Counted from the stretch's first letter, positions 1 through 10,307 are shown. The stretch: 64,000 bases of DNA from Haladaptatus salinisoli (GCF_020614375.1 NZ_CP085327.1:2716823-2780822), one strand, 5' to 3'. The notes: a model not told the origin generated them from the letters alone. Translations and numbers: made by a program.

Positions 1-2
1 TG

Positions 3-365
3 CTCGGCGAAATCGACCAGGTGGACGTGACCCTCGTCGTGGACAGCGCCTCGGGACACTACCTGCCGGAGTGCGACCGCGTGTTCACCGGCATGGACTG
101 CATCGTGGACGAGACGCTCTACAACCGCGTCGGGACGTTCCCCCTCGTCGCCACCGCGAACGAGGTGGGCGTTCCCGTGACGACCATCGCTTCCAGCGCG
201 AAGATCGTCGGCGAAGCGTTCCGCTTCGAGAACGATTTCCGCTCGGGGAGCGAGGTGATTCGAGAGCCGGCGGAGGGCTTCTCGGTGGCGAATCCTGCCT
301 ACGACGCGACGCCGACCCGTCTCCTCGATTCCGTCGTGACGGACGAGGGGACGTGGGAGTACTGA
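3..365 (+). CDS. eIF-2B alpha/beta/delta-like protein, C-terminal part
   Basis: The reading frame is open to the left edge, so only the last 120 residues are present. The fold signature matches the translation initiation factor eIF-2B / ribose-1,5-bisphosphate isomerase superfamily: a VTLVVDSA strand, then FTGMDCIV and a GTFPLVATANEVGVP stretch, which forms the nucleotide- or sugar-phosphate-binding core in this family. Archaeal members are either eIF-2B-like proteins or enzymes of AMP or methionine salvage, and the fragment is too short to choose. The internal GTG at 21 is not needed as a start. It runs convergently towards the oxidoreductase at 388-1488. Confidence 0.75.
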   Translation, partial: LGEIDQVDVTLVVDSASGHYLPECDRVFTGMDCIVDETLYNRVGTFPLVATANEVGVPVTTIASSAKIVGEAFRFENDFRSGSEVIREPAEGFSVANPAYDATPTRLLDSVVTDEGTWEY

Positions 366-387
366 ACGCTCGACTTCCTTACTCGGA

Positions 388-1488
388 CTACTCCACCCCG
401 ACCCACTCCCCGCGCTCGTCGCTCCGCTCGATGGCGTCCAACACCTTCTGCACCGCCAACCCGTCCGCGAAGTTCGGGTGGTACTCCTCGCCGGAATCGA
501 CCGCCGAGAGGAACTCGTAGTTCTCGTGGACGAAGGTGTGCTCCCAGCCGATGACGTGACCCGGCGGCCACCAGTGCTCGATGTAGGGGTCCGACTCGTC
601 GGTCACGAGCACCGTCTCGTAGCCCCGGTCGTCGCCCCGGAGGACTTCGAGTTCGTTGAGGCGTTCGAGGGAGAACTTGAGACTTCCCTCGGAGCCGTGA
701 ATCTCGATGGTGTGGTCGTTCTTGTGCCCCGTTGCGAACCGCGAGGCTTCGAAGGTTCCCATCACGCCCCCCTCCAACTCGGCCTGCGCGGAGTAGGCGT
801 CGTCCACCGTGACCGGGCGGGTCTCGTCCTCGCCGGGAACCGGGCGCTCGTCCACGAAGGTTTCGAGGTGGCCGGAGACGCGCTCCACGTCGCCGACGAG
901 GAAGCGCGCGAGGTCGACGGTGTGCGCGCCGAGGTCGCCGAGCGCGCCGCTGCCCGCCAGTTCCTCGTCGTTGCGCCACGACCACGGCGCGTCGGGGTCG
1001 ACCAGCCAGTCCTGCAGGTAGCGCCCGCGGAAGTGGCGTATCTCGCCGAGGGTGCCGTCGTCGATGAGTCCCTTGGCGTACCGGATGGCCGGGATGAACC
1101 GGTAGTTGAACGCGGTCGCGGTCGGCACGCCGGCCGATTCCGCGGCGTCGGCCATGCGCTCCGCGTCGTCCAGCGTGGCCGCGAGTGGCTTCTCGCAGAG
1201 CACCGGAATCCCCGCGTCGAGGGCGGCGACGGAGGGTTCGGCGTGGACGAAGTTCGGCCCGAGGTTATAGAACGCGTCCACGTCGCCTACGACCTCCTCC
1301 CAGTCCGTGCTCGTCTCGGCGAACCCGAGGCGGTCCGCCGCGTCTTCGAGCGCGGATTCGTCCCGCCCGACGAGGACGTGGCGCTCCACGTCCGGCGCGT
1401 CGGGGAAGAACATCGGCAGGCGCGCCATCGCGTTCGCGTGGGCCTTGCCCATGAATCGATAGCCGAGAACGCCGACTTTCAACGTCAT
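388..1488 (-). CDS. Gfo/Idh/MocA family oxidoreductase
   Basis: A 366-residue NAD(P)-dependent sugar or polyol dehydrogenase of the Gfo/Idh/MocA family. The Rossmann segment is at residues 4-20 (VGVLGYRFMGKAHA, where the usual third glycine region is altered) and the family EKP motif is in VLCEKPLAA near residue 100. A GALGDLGAHTVDLARF segment carries the catalytic Asp/His pair typical of the C-terminal domain. A TATA-like AACACTAAG lies about 28 nt before the ATG, which suits a leaderless transcript. It sits near a second family member (4283-5350) and a sugar isomerase (2205-3176), suggesting an oxidative sugar or inositol pathway. The substrate cannot be read from sequence. Confidence 0.85.
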   Translation of the reverse strand: MTLKVGVLGYRFMGKAHANAMARLPMFFPDAPDVERHVLVGRDESALEDAADRLGFAETSTDWEEVVGDVDAFYNLGPNFVHAEPSVAALDAGIPVLCEKPLAATLDDAERMADAAESAGVPTATAFNYRFIPAIRYAKGLIDDGTLGEIRHFRGRYLQDWLVDPDAPWSWRNDEELAGSGALGDLGAHTVDLARFLVGDVERVSGHLETFVDERPVPGEDETRPVTVDDAYSAQAELEGGVMGTFEASRFATGHKNDHTIEIHGSEGSLKFSLERLNELEVLRGDDRGYETVLVTDESDPYIEHWWPPGHVIGWEHTFVHENYEFLSAVDSGEEYHPNFADGLAVQKVLDAIERSDERGEWVGVE

Positions 1489-1765
1489 GGTTTGGCGTTC
1501 TTCGTGAGAGGGCTTAGTGTTTGATGGCTAGCGACCCCGCGTCGGAATTCCCCTCGCGGGGCGGTGTGCTCGCTCCGGACGTCCCCGGTCGCTCTCGGCG
1601 CGAGCGTTGCGGGTACCGGGGCGGCGGTGGCCTCGAAAGCCCCCGGGCGTTCGTCCGGTCGCAGCGTCCGACGGTCGCGGGGCGGAAGTCGAGAGCGCGG
1701 GGATTTTCCGGACGGTCACGGGGGATTCGATACCTCATCCGACAGAAACGCGTCTTCGGGACCCC
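1489..1765. other. intergenic region between divergent genes
   Basis: GC-rich spacer between the divergent oxidoreductase and NUDIX genes. It should hold both promoters: a weak TATA-like AACACTAAG around 1516 for the minus strand, and a TTCGATACC stretch around 1735 for the NUDIX gene. Several frames stay open here, but they lack plausible starts or family signatures and look like GC-driven shadows. Confidence 0.4.
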
Positions 1766-2197
1766 ATGTCCGAAAATCGCATCCGCGTCTCCGCCCGCGG
1801 TCTGGTTCGCCGCGGCGACGAAATTCTCGTCGCGCGGGACCGGGACCCGGCCGAAGGCGAGCGCTTCCACTACCTCCTCGGCGGGGGCGTCGAGTTCGGC
1901 GAGCACAGCGAAGACGCCCTGCACCGGGAGTTCGAGGAGGAACTCGGCGTCTCGCTGGCGAACGTCTCGCCCTTCGAAACGTACGAGGGGGTGTTCACCT
2001 TCGACGGCCGGCGGGCGCACGAGGTCTGGCGGGTCTACGAGGCCGACATCGCGGAATCGTGGCCGTACGAGCGGGATTCGTTTCCGGGCTACGAACCCGA
2101 GTTCGACGAGGAGTTCGAGTGCCTGTGGAAATCCCCGTCGGATTTCGCCGTCGCGGGCGAGACGCTGTATCCCGAATCGCTGCTTTCGGATATCTAG
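1766..2197 (+). CDS. NUDIX hydrolase
   Basis: A 143-residue NUDIX-domain protein. The Nudix box G-x5-E-x7-REUxEExGU is complete in the stretch from GGGVEFGEHSEDALH to REFEEELGV (about residues 40-63), so the Mg-binding glutamates are present. Such enzymes hydrolyse nucleoside diphosphates linked to other groups, for example ADP-ribose, oxidised nucleotides or NDP-sugars. The C-terminal half has no feature that sets the substrate. The ATG at 1766 gives a normal-length protein; the frame is open further upstream, but that extension is arginine-rich and unlike the acidic body. It converges on the isomerase gene at 2205. Confidence 0.85.
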   Translation: MSENRIRVSARGLVRRGDEILVARDRDPAEGERFHYLLGGGVEFGEHSEDALHREFEEELGVSLANVSPFETYEGVFTFDGRRAHEVWRVYEADIAESWPYERDSFPGYEPEFDEEFECLWKSPSDFAVAGETLYPESLLSDI

Positions 2198-2204
2198 GCG
2201 TCGA

Positions 2205-3176
2205 CTACTCGGCCCAGTACGCTTCGCCGGGGCTCGTCCGGAACACGGCGCGCTCCAACAGTTCGACCGCCTTCTCCAGCCCCTCGCGCGAACTCGTCAG
2301 CGAGTCCTCGTGTTCGATGGAGAGCGCGCCGTCGTACTCGATCATCCGGAGCGCGCTGACGACGTCCTTCCAGTGCTCCTCGCCGTGGCCGTAGCCGACG
2401 GAGCGGAACAGCCACGAGCGGTTGGCCTCCTCGGTGTAGGGGGTCGTGTCGAGCACGCCCTTGTAGCGGGCCTGCGACTCGTACACCTTCGTGTCCTTCG
2501 CGTGGAAGTGGTGGATGGCGTCGTGTTCGCCGAGGAAGCGGATGGCCTCGGTCACGTCGATGCCCTGCCAGTAGAGGTGGCTGGGGTCGAAGTTCGCGCC
2601 GATGCGCTCGTTGGTCGCGTTCCGCAGTTCGAGCAGTCCGGCGGGTTCGTGGATGAGCATGTTCGGGTGCATCTCGATGGCGACGTCCACGCCGTGGTCG
2701 GCGGCGTGCTCCGCGATGTCGCGCCAGTACGGGATGGCGACCTCCTCCCACTGGTACTCCAGCGCGTCGGCGTGGTCGCCCGGCCACGGGGCCGTGACCC
2801 AGTTCGGAACCTCGTCGTTCGGGCCGCCGGCGGGCAGGCCCGAGAAACACGTGACGGCGTCCACGTCGAGCTGGTCGGCCAGTCGAATCGCCTCGCGGAG
2901 GTCGGTGTCCGCCTCCTCGGCTTTCTCCTCGTCAGGATGAATCGGGTTGTTGTGGGTCGCCAGCGCGCTTATCCACATGTCGTGTTCGTCCAACAGGGAG
3001 TGGAGGTCGCTCTGGGCGTCGTCGTCGTCGAGGTACTCCTCTCGCGGCAGGTGGTCTTGACCGGGGTGGCCGCCGCAGCCGATTTCGACCGCGTCGACGC
3101 CGATGCCGTCGAGATAGGCGAGGGCGTCGTCGAGCGATTCGTCACCGAGCGGAACCGTGAGAACTCCGATGTCCAT
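2205..3176 (-). CDS. sugar phosphate isomerase/epimerase (xylose isomerase-like TIM barrel)
   Basis: A 323-residue protein of the AP-endonuclease-2/xylose-isomerase-like TIM-barrel family, which includes sugar epimerases and inosose dehydratases. Visible motifs are the N-terminal MDIGVLTVPL strand, EIGCGGHPG, the metal-site segment FDPSHLYWQGID and HFHAKDTKVY near the C-terminal third. The ATG at 3176 is chosen over an upstream in-frame start because the family begins at this strand. It lies between two Gfo/Idh/MocA oxidoreductases near a sugar ABC transporter, a common arrangement for inositol, trehalose-type or uronate catabolism. The actual substrate is unknown. Confidence 0.82.
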   Translation of the reverse strand: MDIGVLTVPLGDESLDDALAYLDGIGVDAVEIGCGGHPGQDHLPREEYLDDDDAQSDLHSLLDEHDMWISALATHNNPIHPDEEKAEEADTDLREAIRLADQLDVDAVTCFSGLPAGGPNDEVPNWVTAPWPGDHADALEYQWEEVAIPYWRDIAEHAADHGVDVAIEMHPNMLIHEPAGLLELRNATNERIGANFDPSHLYWQGIDVTEAIRFLGEHDAIHHFHAKDTKVYESQARYKGVLDTTPYTEEANRSWLFRSVGYGHGEEHWKDVVSALRMIEYDGALSIEHEDSLTSSREGLEKAVELLERAVFRTSPGEAYWAE

Positions 3177-3283
3177 ACCGGGAACGATTACTGCATTCGG
3201 GAATAAAATTTCGGCACCGGATTTTACGCCATCCCGAAGTTCGTTCGGCAACGTTTACGCCGTCCGAAATCTCACCCGAGGAC

Positions 3284-4291
3284 ATGAATCTCTCCGCGCG
3301 GTTCGAGAGCTTCGCCGAGTGGTGTGAGGACACGTCGCCGCTCTACGAGCGCATCTCCCGAGGCGTCGCGTCCGACGCCGACCTGCTCTCGCTCGCCGAG
3401 GACGTTCCGAGGGAGCGTTCTCCGCCGCACGTCCTGCTGGCCGCCGTCCACTCGCGGCTCCTCGCGGGCGCCGACCACCCGCTGGCCGACCACTACCCGA
3501 GCGTCACCGACGACCCCGCCGAGGGCGACCCGTTTCCCGCGTTCCGCGACTTCTGCCTCGAACGCGAAGCGGAACTTCGACCCCTGCTTCGCACCCGACG
3601 AACCCAGACGAACGCGGTTCGTCGCTGTACGGCGCTCTTCCCGGCGTTCTCGCGCGTCTCCCGCGAAGTCGGCGGCGAACCCCTCGCGCTGGTCGAACTC
3701 GGCCCGAGCGCGGGGCTCAACCTCAGTTGGAACCGCTACGCCTACGACTACGGCGACGCGGGTCGGTACGGAACCGCCGAGTTCGCGCTCGACTCGGAGA
3801 TTCGCGGCGGATCGCCCCCGCTTCCGGACGAGTTTCCCCCGGTCGTCTCCCGCGTCGGCGTCGACCTGAACCCGCTCGACGTGCGCGACGAGGCGGACGT
3901 GCTGTGGCTTCGCGCGCTGGTCTGGCCGGAACACCGGGACCGCCACCGGCTGCTCGCGGGGGCCGTCGAGGTCGCACGGCGTCACCCGCCCGACCTTCGG
4001 CGGGGGGACGCCGTGGAGTCGCTCCCGGCCGTGTTACGGGAGATTCCGGACGACGTCCCGGTCTGCGTCTTCGACACGCAGATGCGCTACCAGTTGCCGG
4101 AGTCGGCGCAGGAGCGTCTCAGCGCGCACATCGAGGCGGCGGCGGAGCGACGGACGCTCCACTGGCTCTCGGGGCACGAGACCGCGGCGGAGTGGGACAA
4201 CGCGCTCACGCTGCGGTGGTTCGACGGCGAAGCGTATCGGCGACTCGCGGCCTACGAACAGCACGGAAAATGGCTCCGGTGGTTACTGTAG
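3284..4291 (+). CDS. DUF2332 family protein
   Basis: A 335-residue protein recognised as DUF2332 from its helical N-terminal half and the conserved ALVELGPSAGLNLSWNRYAYDY segment near residues 125-146, followed by VGVDLNPLDV and VFDTQMRYQLPE. The LVELGPSAGLNL strand resembles the nucleotide-binding loop of a methyltransferase-like Rossmann fold, but no activity is established for the family. It is transcribed alone and its last nine bases overlap the tail of the convergent oxidoreductase at 4283-5350. No signal peptide or membrane segment is seen. Confidence 0.8.
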   Translation: MNLSARFESFAEWCEDTSPLYERISRGVASDADLLSLAEDVPRERSPPHVLLAAVHSRLLAGADHPLADHYPSVTDDPAEGDPFPAFRDFCLEREAELRPLLRTRRTQTNAVRRCTALFPAFSRVSREVGGEPLALVELGPSAGLNLSWNRYAYDYGDAGRYGTAEFALDSEIRGGSPPLPDEFPPVVSRVGVDLNPLDVRDEADVLWLRALVWPEHRDRHRLLAGAVEVARRHPPDLRRGDAVESLPAVLREIPDDVPVCVFDTQMRYQLPESAQERLSAHIEAAAERRTLHWLSGHETAAEWDNALTLRWFDGEAYRRLAAYEQHGKWLRWLL

Positions 4292-5350
4292 CTGCACCGC
4301 CGCACCCTGTTCCGCGGAGCGATAGATGGCGTCGATGACGCGCTGGACGGAGAGCGCCTGTTCGATGGTGTTCAGGTTCGGCGCGATACCCTCCCGGACC
4401 GCCTCGAAGAACACGCGCTGTTCGGCCTTGTGGGCGTCTTCCTGCCGGGTACGGATGCTGGTGTCGGAGAAGTGGTCCGCGCCGACCATGTCCGTCTCGT
4501 AGAGGGTGAGCGAGTCGTCGTGCTTGTCGAAGCTCGCTCCGGCGTCCGTCCCGCGGACGTAGTACTTCTCGTTCGACGAGCGGTTCGCCGCCCACGCGAC
4601 TTCGAGCGAGATGGTTTTCCCCCCGGCACAACGGATGAACGCGCTCACGGAGTCGTCAACCGTGAAGGCGCCGGACTTCGTGTCCTCGCCCCACATCTCG
4701 AGGTAGGTGTAGTCCTCTCGCCCCCCGAACTGCGACCGAACTTCGCCGCACACTTCCACCACGTCGGGGAAGTCGTGGAGGTGGAGCGCGAGGTCGATGG
4801 CGTGGACGCCGATATCGATGAGCGCGCCGCCGCCGGCCACGTCGCGGTTGGTGAACCACGACCCCCTGCCGGGAATGCCGCGGCGGCGGATGTAGTTCGC
4901 CTCGACGTGGCGCGTCTTGCCGAAGCGCCCCTCGTCCTGGTACCCCTTGATGACCTCGACCGGATTCCGGAAGCGGTTGTGGAACCCGACCATGCAGAAC
5001 CCGTCGGAGTTTCGCGCCGCCTCCGCGATTCGCTCCGCGCTCTCCAACGTGTGCGCGAGCGGCTTCTCGAGCAGTACGTCGAGTCCGGCGTTGAGGGCGG
5101 AGATGGCGTACTCCTCGTGGAACTTGTTCGGCGTCGTGACGATGACGCAGTCGATGTCGGATTCGTAGAGTTCCTCGTAGCTCTCGAACGAACGGGTGTC
5201 GTACTTCTCGGCAAACCGCGCACGCGCGTCGGGGTTGATATCGACCCCGCCGACGATCTCGTGGCGCAAATCGGTGATTCTGTCGGCGTGATAGTGTCCA
5301 ATATTTCCGAGACCGACGAACCCAACTCGAACCGGCTCACTGGCGCTCAT
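4283..5350 (-). CDS. Gfo/Idh/MocA family oxidoreductase (ABC operon-linked)
   Basis: A 355-residue NAD(P)-dependent dehydrogenase with a clear Rossmann motif VGFVGLGNIGHYHADR (residues 8-23), the EKP motif in VLLEKPLAHTL near residue 95 and a GGGALIDIGVHAIDLALHL catalytic segment near residue 175. It is the last gene downstream of the sugar ABC transporter genes on the same strand, 128 bp after the small membrane protein. It has its own TATA-like AGAATAACA about 30 nt before the ATG, so it may be transcribed both from the operon and independently. It probably oxidises the imported sugar or polyol. It is not a close copy of the 388-1488 oxidoreductase. Confidence 0.85.
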   Translation of the reverse strand: MSASEPVRVGFVGLGNIGHYHADRITDLRHEIVGGVDINPDARARFAEKYDTRSFESYEELYESDIDCVIVTTPNKFHEEYAISALNAGLDVLLEKPLAHTLESAERIAEAARNSDGFCMVGFHNRFRNPVEVIKGYQDEGRFGKTRHVEANYIRRRGIPGRGSWFTNRDVAGGGALIDIGVHAIDLALHLHDFPDVVEVCGEVRSQFGGREDYTYLEMWGEDTKSGAFTVDDSVSAFIRCAGGKTISLEVAWAANRSSNEKYYVRGTDAGASFDKHDDSLTLYETDMVGADHFSDTSIRTRQEDAHKAEQRVFFEAVREGIAPNLNTIEQALSVQRVIDAIYRSAEQGAAVQLQ

Positions 5351-5478
5351 AGTTACGCCTCACCTGTGAGACGGTGTTATTCTTTTCCCTTCGGTCGTCG
5401 TGCTGCACACAGCTGGTATTTCTGGTTCGGCTACCCGAACGGGGGCGAACGGAACTCGGAAGGTCGCGGGGGGTCACG

Positions 5479-5682
5479 TCAGTACAACTGTTGTTCTTTT
5501 TCCTCGCGTTCGCGCTCGCGCTTCTCCTCCGCCTTTCGGGCGCGTCGATTCGCGAGCAGCGTTCGGACGCCGGGGAGTATCTTGTTCTTCAGGTCGAGGG
5601 CGAACGAGACGATACCGTACGCCCAGAAGAAAAACAGGAGCGTCCCCGCGCCGAAGTAGAACCAACCGAGTTCCGTCGGCAT
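5479..5682 (-). CDS. small single-span membrane protein of the ABC operon
   Basis: A 67-residue protein with one hydrophobic span (FYFGAGTLLFFFWAYGIVSFAL, roughly residues 8-29), a short loop and a highly charged Arg/Glu-rich C-terminal helix ending EKREREREEKEQQLY that could form a coiled coil. It starts one base after the stop region of the ATPase gene, so it is very probably co-transcribed and translationally coupled. I do not recognise a named family. The position suggests an accessory subunit or assembly factor of the transporter, but that is inference from context. Confidence 0.6.
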   Translation of the reverse strand: MPTELGWFYFGAGTLLFFFWAYGIVSFALDLKNKILPGVRTLLANRRARKAEEKREREREEKEQQLY

Positions 5683-5683
5683 C

Positions 5684-6871
<1,188 letters not shown>

Positions 6872-6877
6872 TTTGTA

Positions 6878-7810
6878 TCACTCCTTCAGCGCACCAGCGG
6901 TGAGACCGCTGACGATCTTTTCCTGTGCCACAACGACGAGGATGGCGATGGGCAGGACGCCCACGATGCTCGCCGCCGCCATCAGGTTGTAGAACTGTGC
7001 GTACTGACCCTGGTAGCCCAGTATCCCCCACAGCAGCGGGGCCCAGTTCGACGGCTTCCCGTTCGTCATCAGGAACGAGAAGAAGAACTCGTTGTACACC
7101 GAGATAAACGTTAGCACTCCCGCCGTCGCCACGCCGGGCGCGGACAGCGGGATGATGACCCGGAACAGCGCGCCCAGCCGCGTCGTTCCCTCGATGCGTG
7201 CGGCGTCCTCCAGGCCGTCCGGAATCTGGCCGTAGAACGTCGTGAGGATGAATATCGACAGCGGCATGAACAGCGCGCTAAACGGTAACACCATCGCGCC
7301 CGGCGTGTTGTACAGCATCGGACTACTGATGCCGAGTATCTCCACGTTCCCGGTGAACAACCGGAACAGCGGGAGCAGGAACGCCGCCGGCGGGAAGTAC
7401 GAGATGGCGAGGATGAGCAGCATCAACGCCCCCTTCCCGGGGAAGCTCAGCCGTCCGAAGACGTACCCCGCGAGGCTGGCGAGTATCAACACGATGGCCG
7501 TGGTGATGAGCGCCAGCACGAAGCTGTTGAACATGTAGATGTGGAACGGCAACTGTTCGAAGATGCTCACGAACGCCCCGGGGTTGAACCCTTTCGGGAG
7601 GAACCAGATGTTCGAGATGGCCTGTCGGGGGGTCAACGCCAACACCAACAGCCAGTAGAACGGGAACAGCGTGGTGAACAGGAAGAAGATGGTCACCACG
7701 TAGAACATCGCTTGATAGGTCCGTTCGGGATTCTGTATCGATCCCTTTACCCAGCGCTGGAACGGCCCGCCCTGAGTTTCGGACCCCGCCGTCTGGTCAG
7801 CCTGCGCCAT
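6878..7810 (-). CDS. carbohydrate ABC transporter permease (MalG/UgpE type)
   Basis: A 310-residue inner permease with about six membrane spans, starting at YVVTIFFLFTTLFPFYWLLVLAL after a 35-residue acidic cytoplasmic tail. The EAA loop that docks on the ATPase is visible as DAARIEGTTRLGALFRVIIPLSAPG near residues 210-234. The start codon immediately follows the stop of the MalF-type permease gene, so the pair is translationally coupled and should form the heterodimeric channel. The neighbouring genes make a carbohydrate substrate likely, though permease sequence does not identify it. Confidence 0.92.
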   Translation of the reverse strand: MAQADQTAGSETQGGPFQRWVKGSIQNPERTYQAMFYVVTIFFLFTTLFPFYWLLVLALTPRQAISNIWFLPKGFNPGAFVSIFEQLPFHIYMFNSFVLALITTAIVLILASLAGYVFGRLSFPGKGALMLLILAISYFPPAAFLLPLFRLFTGNVEILGISSPMLYNTPGAMVLPFSALFMPLSIFILTTFYGQIPDGLEDAARIEGTTRLGALFRVIIPLSAPGVATAGVLTFISVYNEFFFSFLMTNGKPSNWAPLLWGILGYQGQYAQFYNLMAAASIVGVLPIAILVVVAQEKIVSGLTAGALKE

Positions 7811-8791
7811 CTAGAATCCCCCCTGTGCGCTGTCGCGGAACTTCACGATGTACACCGTCACCACGATTCCGATGATGGCCGCCGTGACGAACGCGACTGC
7901 CGCCGCCGTCCCGTACCGGCGGGTGCTGAACGTCGTGACGACCAGACAGGACAGCGACGGCACCGTGGTACAACTCGACATCGTCTCGATGAGACCGAAG
8001 ATTCGCATCGCCGCGATGGTTCGAAAGAGCATGGCGACCATCACCGTCGGGAACACGAGCGGAAGGGTGATCATCTTGAACTGCTGCCACTTCGACGCGC
8101 CCGCGACCTTCGCCACGTCGTAGAGGCTCCGGTCGATGCTCTGGAGCCCCGCGAGGATGAGCAGGGCCATGAACGCCGTCGTCTTCCACACGTCGGCGAT
8201 GACGATGATGCCGAGCGCGGAACTGCTGCTGACCAGCGGCGTGCTCGTCAGCCCTATCATCTCCGTGAGTTGCGCTCCGAAGCCGATGCCGGGCTGGAAC
8301 ATCAGGTAGAAGATCATGCCCTGGATGACGATGGGCACCGCCCACGGGATGATGATGGCGACGCGCACCCAGCGTCGCCCCCGGAAATCCTGGTCGAGCA
8401 CGAGCGCCTGCCCGAACCCGATGACCGTCTCGATGGCGACGCTGACGATCGTGAAGATGAACGTCACGGTGAGCGCGCTCTTGAACGGTTGGCTGAAGTC
8501 CATGAACGGTTGCGGGAGCGCCACCGTGTCCAGCTTCCCCGTCAGGAGCGCGACGTAGTTCTGTAACCCGACGTACCCGCCGACCTGCGACGCGCCGCGG
8601 AGGCTGTCGGCGCGGAGCGACATCTCGAACGTGCTGATGAGCGGCCAGAAGGCGATGACGCTGAGCAGCAACAGCGCCGGCAACAACAACAGGTAGGCGA
8701 ACTGCGTCTCGCTCAAGTTCTCGATCCACCGGACGGTGCCGGCGTACGCCCCGGATTTCGGCTCTTCCCTGCGTGATTGTTCTGTTGACAT
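7811..8791 (-). CDS. carbohydrate ABC transporter permease (MalF/UgpA type)
   Basis: A 326-residue permease with a 30-residue hydrophilic N-terminus and about six spans; the first is FAYLLLLPALLLLSVIAFWPL. The EAA loop appears as DVAKVAGASKWQQFKMITLPLVFPTV. The ATG at 8791, three codons inside the longest frame, is preferred because it lies 12 bp after the solute-binding protein gene and gives an MSTEQS start like related permeases. It pairs with the MalG-type permease whose gene begins at the next base after its stop. Confidence 0.9.
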   Translation of the reverse strand: MSTEQSRREEPKSGAYAGTVRWIENLSETQFAYLLLLPALLLLSVIAFWPLISTFEMSLRADSLRGASQVGGYVGLQNYVALLTGKLDTVALPQPFMDFSQPFKSALTVTFIFTIVSVAIETVIGFGQALVLDQDFRGRRWVRVAIIIPWAVPIVIQGMIFYLMFQPGIGFGAQLTEMIGLTSTPLVSSSSALGIIVIADVWKTTAFMALLILAGLQSIDRSLYDVAKVAGASKWQQFKMITLPLVFPTVMVAMLFRTIAAMRIFGLIETMSSCTTVPSLSCLVVTTFSTRRYGTAAAVAFVTAAIIGIVVTVYIVKFRDSAQGGF

Positions 8792-8803
8792 TCGTATCAC
8801 ACC

Positions 8804-10261
8804 CTACTGGTTGTAGTTCTCGATCTCCTTTATCTGGCTGTTCAGCTGCGACATCGCCTGTTTCGGAGCTGCGTCCCCGGAGTAGGCCGAGTGAACGCTT
8901 TGGGCGATTTTTCCGGATTCCTGTGGCCAGACGACTGACACGGGACGCGGTAGGGCGTTTTTCCCCGCGATCTTCAGCGTGTCGACGTACCGACCCATGA
9001 TCGGGACGTTCCTCGCGCGCTTGGAGTCGAGAACCTGGGGCTCCGGCGGAATCCAACCGATCGTCTCGAACATCTTCAGTTTGAAACTGTCCTTCGTCAT
9101 CGCCTCCAGCACCTGTAACGCCTTTTGCTTCTTTTTGCTGTTCGGGTTGATGGCGACGTTCCAGCCGCCGAGCGCCGAGGCGAGACCGCCGAGTTCCTTC
9201 TCCTTGGCCTGCCCCTCCTTCACGCCGTACGGAATCGGCATCACGCCGAGGTTCTCGCCGAAGACCTCCTTCGCGCCGTTGATGTTGATGGAGTACGGCC
9301 AGTTTCGGTGCATGACCGCGTTCCCGTTGGTGAACGGCGCGCGCGAGGTCTCCTCCGTCCAACTCAACACCGCTCGCGGTGCGATGTTGCCCGCGTACCC
9401 GTTCAGGGTGTTCGGAGCGTCGTTCCCGTGGATGAACGTCCGAATCATCTTCACCGAGTCGATGACGTTCTGGGTGTCCAGGGTGACGGGGCGCTGCCCG
9501 ACCGGACCGAGCAGGTTCTTCACGCTTCCGAAGTACGTGCCGCCCCAACTGGTGATGAACTCGTTGAAGTCACAGCAGGACAACCCTTCGTAGACGCTCG
9601 CCTGGAAGGTGAATCCGTAGTCGAAGTTGTTTTCCTTTTTCACCTTCTCGGTGACTTTCGAGAACTTCTTCCACGAAATTCCCTCCGTCGCCCAGTTCTC
9701 CTTGTCGGGGCTGAATCCGGCCTTCTTCACCAAGTCCTTGCGGTACTGTATCGTCCCGAAGTCGGAGAACATCGGGATGGCGTACAGGTCACCGCTGTTC
9801 GACTTCCCGGTGATGACGCTCCCCTGGAAGTACTCGTTGTTGACCTTCTTGAGCGTCTGCTCCGACATGTGGTCGCTCAAGTTGAGCAACTGACGCCGGG
9901 CGATGAACGGAATCGCCCACCCGCTGTCGACGAGCAGCAAGTCCGGTTCCGACAGGTTGGCGGACAACCATCGTTGGTACTGTGCCTGCCTCGCACCGGT
10001 CTGCTCGTTGCCCGCGAGAACTTCGAACTCGATGCTCTCGTCGAGACCGGCGTTGTAGAGCGCCTTCTCGATGGTCTCTATGTTCGTTTTGACGTCGTCG
10101 TCGGCCGCCCACTGGAGGACGTTCGGATTACTGGATTGGCCTCGACTGGTGCATCCAGCGAGGCCCGCCGCCGTTCCCGAAGCGCCAACGGCCTTCACGA
10201 ACGTCCGTCGCGAAACGCCACTTCGCCGACGACGGTCGTTGCGCTCGCTAACACCTACCAT
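8804..10261 (-). CDS. sugar ABC transporter solute-binding lipoprotein (Tat-exported)
   Basis: A 485-residue family-1 extracellular solute-binding protein and first gene of the transporter operon. The N-terminus holds a twin-arginine motif SRRTFVK (Arg18-Arg19), a short hydrophobic stretch and a lipobox LAGC (Cys37), so it is exported folded by Tat and lipid-anchored, as usual in haloarchaea. The body has the periplasmic-binding fold with WSTEE-like and Trp-rich ligand surfaces (for example VLSWTEETS and HRNWPYSI). A TATA box 25-32 nt before the ATG points to a leaderless transcript. The ligand is unknown. Confidence 0.92.
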   Translation of the reverse strand: MVGVSERNDRRRRSGVSRRTFVKAVGASGTAAGLAGCTSRGQSSNPNVLQWAADDDVKTNIETIEKALYNAGLDESIEFEVLAGNEQTGARQAQYQRWLSANLSEPDLLLVDSGWAIPFIARRQLLNLSDHMSEQTLKKVNNEYFQGSVITGKSNSGDLYAIPMFSDFGTIQYRKDLVKKAGFSPDKENWATEGISWKKFSKVTEKVKKENNFDYGFTFQASVYEGLSCCDFNEFITSWGGTYFGSVKNLLGPVGQRPVTLDTQNVIDSVKMIRTFIHGNDAPNTLNGYAGNIAPRAVLSWTEETSRAPFTNGNAVMHRNWPYSININGAKEVFGENLGVMPIPYGVKEGQAKEKELGGLASALGGWNVAINPNSKKKQKALQVLEAMTKDSFKLKMFETIGWIPPEPQVLDSKRARNVPIMGRYVDTLKIAGKNALPRPVSVVWPQESGKIAQSVHSAYSGDAAPKQAMSQLNSQIKEIENYNQ

Positions 10262-10285
10262 GCATTGACAAAAGGTAGCAAATCC

Positions 10286-10293
10286 ATTTATAA
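10286..10293 (-). promoter_or_regulatory. TATA box of the sugar ABC transporter operon
   Basis: On the minus strand the sequence reads CAAAGTTATAAATGG, a BRE-like purine-rich stretch followed by a good archaeal TATA box. It is centred about 29 nt before the ATG at 10261, so transcription should begin at or near the start codon. Confidence 0.7.
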
Positions 10294-10307
10294 CTTTGGT
10301 GCGATTG

